From positions 1 through 22,194 of the IMG/VR virus record IMGVR_UViG_3300027687_000084: a stretch of 22,194 bases of DNA. The stretch is one strand, 5' to 3'. Origin of the DNA: a virus. Numbering within the stretch: position 1 is the stretch's first letter; every line of letters begins with the position of its first letter. Shown piece after piece: positions 17,901 through 22,194 of the stretch. Made by a program: the position numbers and the translations under genes. The notes under the pieces are model-generated. The model worked only from the letters and a program-made list of their open reading frames with translations, did no database searches and had not been told where the DNA came from.

Positions 17901-18239
17901 TCTCACTGCTGTTTTCTGTGTGTTTGAAAATGCCTGTGTTTGGATACCATTCATTGTAGAGGTCATTGTGGTTACTTCAACTTTGTTTTTTGTAATAAGT
18001 GTAGTAACTCTAGTCTGTCCTGGATCTCCATTTAATCCAGCATTTTGCTTTTGCAAGTTGTCAAGTTCAGAAAATTGGCTGGTTAGTTCGTTGTTTACTG
18101 TATTCCAATCACTGTCAATTTGATTCCACGAAGCACCTCCCGATACTAAGTTTTCAAGGTTCTGCACCTTTGTCTTGGTTTGGTTTATTTTTAATTGTAC
18201 CGACTGTCTTGCAACACCGAGTTGTGCAGAGGTTGTCAT
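14925..18239 (-). CDS. Large baseplate/virion structural protein, candidate gp27-type hub
   Basis: 1104 residues. Residues 10-85 are predicted coiled coil, followed by Ser/Thr/Asn-rich low complexity to about 270. Folded segments follow: SIYMMNQDEYIKFLY near 294, SGGAKPEQRNKFFDLDFY near 324, LMVIRFYGYDEFGNLV near 400, and YNYWFTGLNTEVINFEIQAN near 722. The last 200 residues are disordered Pro/Ser/Gly sequence containing EDPGLDAFG at 931-939 and ending FQGGGTNASSAFK. I associate this family with marine T4-like phages, where it is usually just called a structural protein. It lies immediately upstream of gp5, and no gp27 is recognisable here; in tailed phages the gp5 partner is the hub, so a gp27-equivalent role is inferred from position. 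The ATG is 1 bp past the gp53 stop, indicating translational coupling; no strong ribosome site is seen. Confidence 0.85.
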   Translation of the reverse strand: MTTSAQLGVARQSVQLKINQTKTKVQNLENLVSGGASWNQIDSDWNTVNNELTSQFSELDNLQKQNAGLNGDPGQTRVTTLITKNKVEVTTMTSTMNGIQTQAFSNTQKTAVRENITKDSSGTIVNSEKIYTRETARYTTPSIDDSEIIKTIEGEAPELSLFLPSSVKSTNARTTALSGGNNEQLGDLKGSGSSSTVGGGAPVKKIGQTQTTAVSSSTGSAVTPLSGDNNNSGSSNNVQVAPGDDALSANRNNTGDAINADGVEGRTAVAAEFEKPIVAQPNPLLGLASQTYSASIYMMNQDEYIKFLYTDRKTLPTRQLILQSGGAKPEQRNKFFDLDFYIEDIEFESIMGTQGAMSPHNVAKLSFKIMEPQGITFLERLANAITEHERMPDVNVYSQTFLMVIRFYGYDEFGNLVTKRDLPQGEIETTSDSDALVEKFIPFQFSDITYRINNQAVMYDVKCTTPQMQVGYSTARATIPFNFQLSASSVKKLLNGNSELVPLVPIVTSSAAGGPPNQNIVTEETTTVAQQRAGKHGLVDRVVTSGLADALNKHQKELVKIDAQKVADEYIILIEDVPGMIDAKMRKQGKVDKAKAPMQRSGNPNEQRNMEKNFLDKETKEYSISAGTQIVQLIDQIMKNSTYITAQQTIAFDEVTNKEIVNKPVKTVQWYRVTQTAVPTTYDSKRNDYAYQITYRISRYQINTPRSPYFPPATYRGAHKIYNYWFTGLNTEVINFEIQANSNYLTMIGNDGKTEEQPTGSGARYAEKRFFQSSPDESTQGGKGNSTRPAAQLAGRLYAPVDVARSTIEIVGDPDFIQQSEVFYSTPNLTAFEPDGSVNSASGEVLYEVRFNRVTDYDMTTGETPVNANNSDSKITGEKNLAQFAEVYCTQSVVNYFKEGKFTQRLMGTIRNFDIATDSPKQKQVEKNVVEDPGLDAFGGAGESVRPSKNVIPPGARSSNRQFQPTAGQDPRAGNFKTAETINGSKTNTQKKEPYSSALVNNETTTRIAKLPDSTVNYTDGADVTPGEAEWTPPGGFPKTPPVQPKPGSNTVSDDAGTKTSPMQESLFAKRRREARARSEAAQARGAKSTGFQGGGTNASSAFK
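15423..15449 (-). other. Motif EDPGLDAFG in the hub candidate (shared with the gp48-like protein)
   Basis: Residues 931-939 of the 1104-aa protein read EDPGLDAFG, identical to two nine-residue segments in the gp48-like protein (20070-20096 and 20232-20258). The codons differ synonymously between copies. It sits in a disordered, Pro/Gly-rich tail, as short binding motifs usually do. Confidence 0.75.
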
Positions 18240-18240
18240 A

Positions 18241-18546
18241 TTAGATACCTAATACTGTTTGTAACGTTGACTTCTGTGGTAGATAGATTGTGGTTCCAGT
18301 AACAAAATCAAACAGAGGATCTGGCAATTGATTTGGGTTACGCATGGCAAATACCCACCAAAGGTTTGAATCTTCATATAGGTCAAAAGCCAAGAGATCA
18401 GGACGTAGGTTATATGTTTCATTGATGGTCATCGACAAGTCGTCTACCAACTTTGGAATAGGGCGTTCGATCATTAATCCAAGGTACTGATTGTTGATAA
18501 CTGGCGTATCAAAATACGGACTGGTGTTTGAATAATTAGTAGCCAT
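18241..18546 (-). CDS. 53: Baseplate wedge protein gp53
   Basis: 101 residues from ATG at 18546; a GTG two codons upstream (18552) is possible but less likely. The central LysM-like segment, YNLRPDLLAFDLYEDSNLWW followed by VFAMRNPNQLPDPLFDF and the GTTIYLPQ strand, matches the gp53 wedge family of marine T4-like phages. It is shorter than T4 gp53 (about 196). In T4, gp53 clamps neighbouring gp6-gp25-gp7 wedges together to close the ring around the hub. The ATG overlaps the upstream stop as TAATG, with AAGGGA about 8 bp before it, so translation is coupled to the gp48-like gene. The next gene starts 1 bp after the stop. Confidence 0.82.
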   Translation of the reverse strand: MATNYSNTSPYFDTPVINNQYLGLMIERPIPKLVDDLSMTINETYNLRPDLLAFDLYEDSNLWWVFAMRNPNQLPDPLFDFVTGTTIYLPQKSTLQTVLGI

Positions 18547-21416
18547 TACCACATTCCCTTCTTGATTAAGTTACCGTTTGCGTATTCACGTAGGCTAAAT
18601 TGTTGACTTACCTGTTGCCTGCTTACAATTGGGTTCAACATAAGAGATATAGACATTTTGGTTGGAACATAGGTTGCTCCTTTTGTACCAAGTTTATCTA
18701 TGCCTAATTTGGTTGGTTCAGAACCCGATTTAAGCGGTTCTTTTTTCCCGTTTATAGCATTAGTAGTCGCAGTTTGTAACCTTGATAAACTGGAAAAGTT
18801 TCCGTTTGTTACACTGGTTGCCAATGGCTTTTTATATTGCAACTGTCCATCACGTTGTATCTGTTTGCTTCTCGCTCGTATATAGTTAACATCAGGAGGA
18901 AGGTTGTAATTAAATTCACTTATCACACATGGTGATTCGTTAAACTGGTATTCACCTAATCCTGTAAGGTATAACAAGGGAGGTGGTGAACCTCTTTGTG
19001 CATCTTGTCCGTAGAACATTTTGCTTGCACTTTTTAAGAAGTGTATAACTGCAAGTAGGTATTCTGCTTCAACTGTATCCTGAGCAGTAAAATCAGCATT
19101 CAATGATATCTGACCTACATTTGAGCCTTTGTAGAAATAGTGCTGATAATTTGAATGAGTTGGTGAATATGCTTGGTATTCTGCTCTGTACTGTATATCA
19201 ATAGTTGGAGTATAGGGAAATATTATTCCGTCAGTTTCTGTAAGTGGTGCAAGTATACCCGGGTCAGGTGCTTGATACAAGTAGGTTGCCTGCGGAGCTA
19301 ATCGGAGCTTAACACGCCAGTCGCCATCTGCATTCTTAACACCAGATGCTTCACGCATTTCACTAACAGTTTGTTGTTGTTGTGCTTTTGCTTTTAATGC
19401 TTGTGCATCAAGGGCACTTTGTTGTGCTTGAGTGATTGCTGCCTGTTCAACTCCATCAATACCTGTGCCTTCGGCACCGTCGCCTATATCAGCAACTGGA
19501 TCATCTCCGACTAGACTTTCACCATCATTGTCTACACGATCTTCAGGTGCTAGTATTGGGTCACCAAACTCATCAAATTGTGCTGCCTCTGGATCACCAA
19601 AGTCATCAACACCAAAAGGATTTACCTCTTCTGGTGATTGTATCGGGTCACCGAACTCATCAAACTGTGCAGCTTCAGGGTCGCCAAAATCATCAACACC
19701 AAAAGGATTTACTTCTTCTGGTGCATTTATAGGATCCCCGAAGTCATCAAATTGTGCAACTTCTGGATCTCCAAAATCGTCTACGCCAAAAGGATTTACT
19801 TCATCGGGTGAGTCGGTTGTTGCAAAGTCACTAAAGTCCTCTTCGCCAAAGTTATCGTCGCTATAATCAGCAAAGTCGTCCACTTGTGCTGGATTACGTG
19901 TTGGATCACCAAAGTCATCGACTTGTGCACCAAAGTCGTTATCGCTATAGTCAGCAAAATCATCAACTTGTGCAGGAGTGTTTATCTCTCCAAAATCATC
20001 TACTTGTGCACCAAAGTCATTGTTGGTATAGCCAGCAAAGTCGTCTACCTGTGCAGGTGCTGGTCCAGGACCAAATGCATCAAGTCCAGGATCTTCTGTG
20101 CCAAAGTCGTTATTGCTATAGTCAGCAAAGTCATCCACTTGAGCAGGTGCTTGAAACTCAGCAAAGTCGTCCACCTGTGCTGGTGATTGATACTCAGCAA
20201 AATCATCTACCTGTGCTGGCGCCGGACCTGGGCCAAATGCGTCAAGTCCAGGGTCTTCTGTTCCAAAGTCATTGTTGCTATAACCGCCAAAATCGTCTAC
20301 TTGTGCAGGAGTATTAATTTCTGCAAAATCATCTACTTGTGCAGGTGCTTGATATTCTGCGAAGTCATCTACCTGTGCGGGTGCTTGAAATTCAGCAAAA
20401 TCATCTACTTGTGCAGGTGCTTGATATTCAGCAAAATCATCAACCGGAGTAACGTTTCTACTTGGGCCACCAAAGTCATCTACTTCTGTAATACCAGTTC
20501 CACCAAAATCATCTACTTGTGATATTTCCTGTGCTGGTCTTGCTGGTGGAGGTTCAGGAGCAGTAATATCTGGTCTTGGTGTAGGCGTTGGTACATCTGC
20601 TCTGTTTGCTCTAGCAATATCATCAGCAGTTCTAAAATCTTGGTCATAGTCGTCGCCGGGTAATTCATTGTCAGTTTCATAATCTTGAGGTGGACTCTGT
20701 GGTGGTTGAAATGGCTGTGCCTGTTCTACACCAGGACGTCTTGTACTAGGTGGAATTGGTGTAACTTCTCTAAAACTTTCACCATAGGCATCAGTAAAAT
20801 CTACATCATCATCTTGTGGTTGAACAACCGGTGTTGGTATCGGAGTTGCCTGACGATAATTCTCACCATATGCGTCTGTAAAATCAACGTCTGAATCTTG
20901 TACTTGTACTGGTCTTGCTGGTGGCGGTGCTGGAAAAGGATCTGGTGCTGGTGCTGGATCACGACCGCCGTTTCCAAATGCTTGACCTGTTATAGTTCCT
21001 CCGCCTTGAAATGACGTACCCGAACCTGTTGTGTTTGTTGCAGTCTGCGAACTAGTGGGACTTGAAACAACCGGAGTTGGTGGTGTTGTATATGCCCTAC
21101 CAGTAAATGGATTAATACTTGGTGTTGAGCTAACGCTGGATACAGTTGCAGGTGGAAGATCGTTGCCAGCAAATGCTGATCCAGATCCAACTGTATTCCT
21201 TGGTGTGACTGTTTTATTTTGAGTGGTTGTTGCTCTTGCACTTGTTACTTGACCAAAAGCTGTGTTTGTAGCCGGAGTTCCAACTTTGTTTATTGCATAA
21301 TTAGGTAAATCAGCACGTGGTATTCCGGTCAGTTGTGCAATTCTTTCAAGCGGAATGCCAGGAAAGGCCTGCTGATATCCTCTTGCCAGTTTTGCGTCTG
21401 CTTCGTTATATGCCAT
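18546..21416 (-). CDS. 48: gp48-like baseplate tail-tube cap protein with long acidic repeat insertion
   Basis: 956 residues against about 364 for T4 gp48. The folded part is residues 700-956: VKLRLAPQATYLYQAP at 701, then DGIIFPYTPTIDIQYRA, MFYGQDAQRGSPPPLLYL near 800, and FNESPCVISEFNYNLPPDV. These segments look like the tube-cap/tube-junction family of marine T4-like phages; gp48 is favoured because gp53 follows, but gp54 is not excluded. Residues 1-45 form a small helical segment (LARGYQQAFPGIPLERIAQL) that may be a separate binding module. Between them lie about 600 Pro/Gly/Asp-rich residues, predicted disordered, holding two 28-residue repeats, about 18 VDDF motifs, and three to four 29-residue repeats. 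ATG at 21416 has AGGAGA 4 bp upstream and a late-promoter box. It is first in its operon. Confidence 0.8.
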   Translation of the reverse strand: MAYNEADAKLARGYQQAFPGIPLERIAQLTGIPRADLPNYAINKVGTPATNTAFGQVTSARATTTQNKTVTPRNTVGSGSAFAGNDLPPATVSSVSSTPSINPFTGRAYTTPPTPVVSSPTSSQTATNTTGSGTSFQGGGTITGQAFGNGGRDPAPAPDPFPAPPPARPVQVQDSDVDFTDAYGENYRQATPIPTPVVQPQDDDVDFTDAYGESFREVTPIPPSTRRPGVEQAQPFQPPQSPPQDYETDNELPGDDYDQDFRTADDIARANRADVPTPTPRPDITAPEPPPARPAQEISQVDDFGGTGITEVDDFGGPSRNVTPVDDFAEYQAPAQVDDFAEFQAPAQVDDFAEYQAPAQVDDFAEINTPAQVDDFGGYSNNDFGTEDPGLDAFGPGPAPAQVDDFAEYQSPAQVDDFAEFQAPAQVDDFADYSNNDFGTEDPGLDAFGPGPAPAQVDDFAGYTNNDFGAQVDDFGEINTPAQVDDFADYSDNDFGAQVDDFGDPTRNPAQVDDFADYSDDNFGEEDFSDFATTDSPDEVNPFGVDDFGDPEVAQFDDFGDPINAPEEVNPFGVDDFGDPEAAQFDEFGDPIQSPEEVNPFGVDDFGDPEAAQFDEFGDPILAPEDRVDNDGESLVGDDPVADIGDGAEGTGIDGVEQAAITQAQQSALDAQALKAKAQQQQTVSEMREASGVKNADGDWRVKLRLAPQATYLYQAPDPGILAPLTETDGIIFPYTPTIDIQYRAEYQAYSPTHSNYQHYFYKGSNVGQISLNADFTAQDTVEAEYLLAVIHFLKSASKMFYGQDAQRGSPPPLLYLTGLGEYQFNESPCVISEFNYNLPPDVNYIRARSKQIQRDGQLQYKKPLATSVTNGNFSSLSRLQTATTNAINGKKEPLKSGSEPTKLGIDKLGTKGATYVPTKMSISLMLNPIVSRQQVSQQFSLREYANGNLIKKGMW
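19540..19800 (-). repeat. 87-bp (29-residue) tandem repeats in the gp48-like gene
   Basis: Equivalent bases recur at 19618, 19705 and 19792, exactly 87 bp apart. Each unit encodes EEVNPFGVDDFGDPEAAQF followed by D(E/D)FGDPI and a three-residue linker. The leftmost unit is degenerate at its end. Most differences between units are synonymous (for example GGT/GGG, GAC/GAT, CCG/CCT in FGDP). Confidence 0.9.
20070..20096 (-). other. Motif EDPGLDAFG, gp48-like copy 1
   Basis: Residues 441-449 of the gp48-like protein, followed by PGPAPAQVDDF. The peptide is identical to the hub candidate's motif at 15423-15449. Confidence 0.75.
20232..20258 (-). other. Motif EDPGLDAFG, gp48-like copy 2
   Basis: Residues 387-395 of the gp48-like protein, again preceded by NNDFGT and followed by PGPAPAQVDDF. 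The DNA differs from the other copies at third codon positions only. Confidence 0.75.
20753..20897 (-). repeat. Two 84-bp (28-residue) repeats, VDFTDAYGE type
   Basis: Two successive units encode VDFTDAYGENYRQATPIP and VDFTDAYGESFREVTPIP, 28 residues apart and joined by a Pro/Val/Gln linker. They precede the VDDF array in the same protein and share the acidic-aromatic character. Confidence 0.85.
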
Positions 21417-21420
21417 AACT

Positions 21421-21426
21421 TCTCCT
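21421..21426 (-). promoter_or_regulatory. Ribosome binding site of the gp48-like gene (AGGAGA)
   Basis: AGGAGA on the minus strand, four bases before the ATG at 21416; the AGGAG core is at the usual 5-base spacing. This is the strongest Shine-Dalgarno among the structural genes here. Confidence 0.75.
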
Positions 21427-21433
21427 ACAGTCT

Positions 21434-21441
21434 TATTTATG
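21434..21441 (-). promoter_or_regulatory. Late promoter -10 box CATAAATA upstream of the gp48-like gene
   Basis: Same octamer and similar start-codon distance (17 bp) as the box before gp6. Transcription starting 6-7 bp downstream would give a leader of about 10-12 nt that begins at the ribosome site. It likely drives gp48-gp53-hub-gp5-gp25. Confidence 0.65.
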
Positions 21442-21467
21442 GTAACTAAAAACGGCTAAGATAATGA

Positions 21468-21495
21468 TTGACAACCCCTGTGTTTCGTGTATAAT
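21468..21495 (+). promoter_or_regulatory. Consensus sigma-70 promoter for the gp55 gene
   Basis: TTGACA at 21468-21473 and TATAAT at 21490-21495, both perfect consensus, with a 16-bp spacer. The expected start near 21502 gives a leader of about 20 nt containing AAGGAG. Host polymerase could use this without phage factors, so the late sigma factor would be made before the late genes. Confidence 0.85.
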
Positions 21496-21507
21496 AAGTA
21501 CTAGTAT

Positions 21508-21513
21508 AAGGAG
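21508..21513 (+). promoter_or_regulatory. Ribosome binding site of the gp55 gene (AAGGAG)
   Basis: AAGGAG nine bases before the ATG at 21523. It supports that ATG as the start. Confidence 0.75.
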
Positions 21514-21522
21514 AATTATAGA

Positions 21523-22194
21523 ATGGCAGTGTTTAAAGCACCAAGAAAAGTTAACTATCTTAACAACAGAGATATTCTAAAAGAAATTCACAAGAGCAAA
21601 AGCACTTACTGTTCATTCCTTGAAAAAGAGTATGCACAATATGATATAATTGTTCCTAGTGTTGACAAGATTAATCAGCGTAGTGTTGCAGAAGCGAGAC
21701 GTAACAAAGCTGATAGAATCAAAAGACTAACTGGTGAAGTTGTTGATCCTGTAAAACTAAGCAACCAAGAACTGGTATTTCGTGTTACTTGTTGGGAACA
21801 TATTCCAATGGTTCCAAAGAAACTAACCAAAGCACAAAAAAAGAAAAAGAGCAAACTTGAAGAACTATTAGAAATGGACGATGTTAACATCGAAGATGAT
21901 GGCTTGCAAGATCTAATTACTGAAACTAAACAAGATCTAAACTATGTTAAACTGAACTTTCCTCCTTTCTGGCACTACATGATTGATGACAACAAAGTTC
22001 CATACATAGTTGGCAAAAGTCACTGGATTGGTGGAATGGAAAACGGATACTTTTCAAAAGACCACGGAAAGATGACAGACAAACTAGCACACATGTTTAT
22101 CAAACTTTGTGAACGTTATGCAACACGTAGTAATTGGCGTGGATACACCTACAATGAAGAAATGCGTGGTACTGCATTGCTACAACTCAGTCAA
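21523..22194 (+). CDS. 55: gp55-like late-transcription sigma factor (3' end outside window)
   Basis: The first 224 codons are in the window with no stop. Residues 9-23 (KVNYLNNRDILKEIH) resemble the N-terminal motif of T4 gp55 (NYVNNKELLQAI type). Residues 184-224 (LAHMFIKLCERYATRSNW, then YTYNEEMRGTALLQL) resemble gp55/sigma region 2, which binds the polymerase beta-prime coiled coil and recognises the late -10 box. In T4 these two elements are nearly adjacent; here about 140 residues separate them, including a Lys-rich stretch at 98-114 (KKLTKAQKKKKSK), an acidic stretch at 115-135 and a conserved-looking FPPFWHYMI...VGKSHWIGG block. The gene runs divergently from the structural genes it should activate. 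The identification rests on remembered family motifs and lacks the C-terminal sliding-clamp-binding tail, which lies outside the window. Confidence 0.72.
   Translation, partial: MAVFKAPRKVNYLNNRDILKEIHKSKSTYCSFLEKEYAQYDIIVPSVDKINQRSVAEARRNKADRIKRLTGEVVDPVKLSNQELVFRVTCWEHIPMVPKKLTKAQKKKKSKLEELLEMDDVNIEDDGLQDLITETKQDLNYVKLNFPPFWHYMIDDNKVPYIVGKSHWIGGMENGYFSKDHGKMTDKLAHMFIKLCERYATRSNWRGYTYNEEMRGTALLQLSQ

Larger units (their letters stand above)
19860..20520 (-). repeat. VDDF array, mainly 36-bp (12-residue) units, in the gp48-like gene
   Basis: Roughly residues 300-520 consist of units such as PAQVDDFAEYQA, repeated at 36-bp spacing, with variants AEFQ, AEINT, GGYS, ADYS and GDPT after VDDF. They are interleaved with (S/T)NNDFG segments and two copies of EDPGLDAFGPGPAP. 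I count 15 VDDF motifs here and three more in the adjacent 87-bp array. The composition is strongly acidic with regularly spaced Phe/Tyr and predicted disordered. Confidence 0.9.

Noticed and set aside
18550-18552. GTG as the gp53 start
   Set aside because: The ATG two codons later has better spacing to AAGGGA and forms a typical TAATG overlap; GTG cannot be fully excluded.
19432-19866. Plus-strand frames opposite the repeats (also 19884-20317), with Ser/Pro- or Gln/His-rich repeats
   Set aside because: They are antisense reflections of the VDDF repeats. They lack ribosome sites and overlap a gene supported by its promoter, ribosome site and conserved C-terminus.
19540-20520. Regular repeats suggesting a CRISPR array
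   Set aside because: The units are in-frame multiples of three (36 and 87 bp), vary at third codon positions, have no unique spacers and encode conserved peptide motifs.
19540-20520. NPF and DPF/DDF motifs as eukaryotic endocytic-adaptor mimics
   Set aside because: The motifs are short and expected in such biased sequence, and everything else points to a bacterial host.

Overview
This window is part of the baseplate/tail-assembly region of a T4-like contractile-tailed phage. It most resembles the marine T4-like myophages (cyanophage and pelagiphage type). The DNA is AT-rich, the genes are nearly gap-free, and gene content and order match the T4 baseplate module: gp48 - gp53 - hub candidate - gp5 - gp25 - gp6 - giant structural protein. 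gp5 has no lysozyme domain, and nothing recognisable as gp27 is present, as in marine relatives. No bacterial housekeeping genes, tRNAs, insertion sequences or integrase are visible. The host cannot be read from the sequence; a marine bacterium is an inference.

Layout. Positions 1-21416 are coded entirely on the minus strand. Read in transcription order: a gp48-like tail-tube cap protein with a very large acidic repeat insertion (21416-18546); gp53 wedge protein (18546-18241); a 1104-aa structural protein, candidate hub (18239-14925); gp5 spike/hub (14915-12678); gp25 (12657-12277); an enlarged gp6 (12223-8816); and a giant open frame (8812 to beyond base 1, at least 2937 codons) whose C-terminal part carries FG-GAP beta-propeller repeats. 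The only plus-strand gene is the 5' part of a gp55-like late sigma factor (21523 to beyond 22194). The only gaps longer than about 20 bp are the divergent intergenic region (21417-21522) and the gp25-gp6 spacer (12224-12276). Both hold promoter-like signals.

How the parts fit. The plus-strand gp55 gene has a consensus bacterial promoter (TTGACA, 16 bp, TATAAT), so host RNA polymerase could transcribe it. Its product should redirect polymerase to late promoters. Two identical CATAAATA boxes, matching the T4-type late -10 element, lie on the minus strand just upstream of gp48 and of gp6. The baseplate genes therefore probably form two late transcription units: gp48-gp53-hub-gp5-gp25, and gp6-giant protein.

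The most unusual features are: the array of about 18 VDDF motifs inside the gp48-like protein; the motif EDPGLDAFG, present twice in that protein and once in the hub candidate; the giant propeller-bearing protein in the gp7 position; and an insertion of roughly 140 residues between the N-terminal motif and sigma region 2 of gp55.
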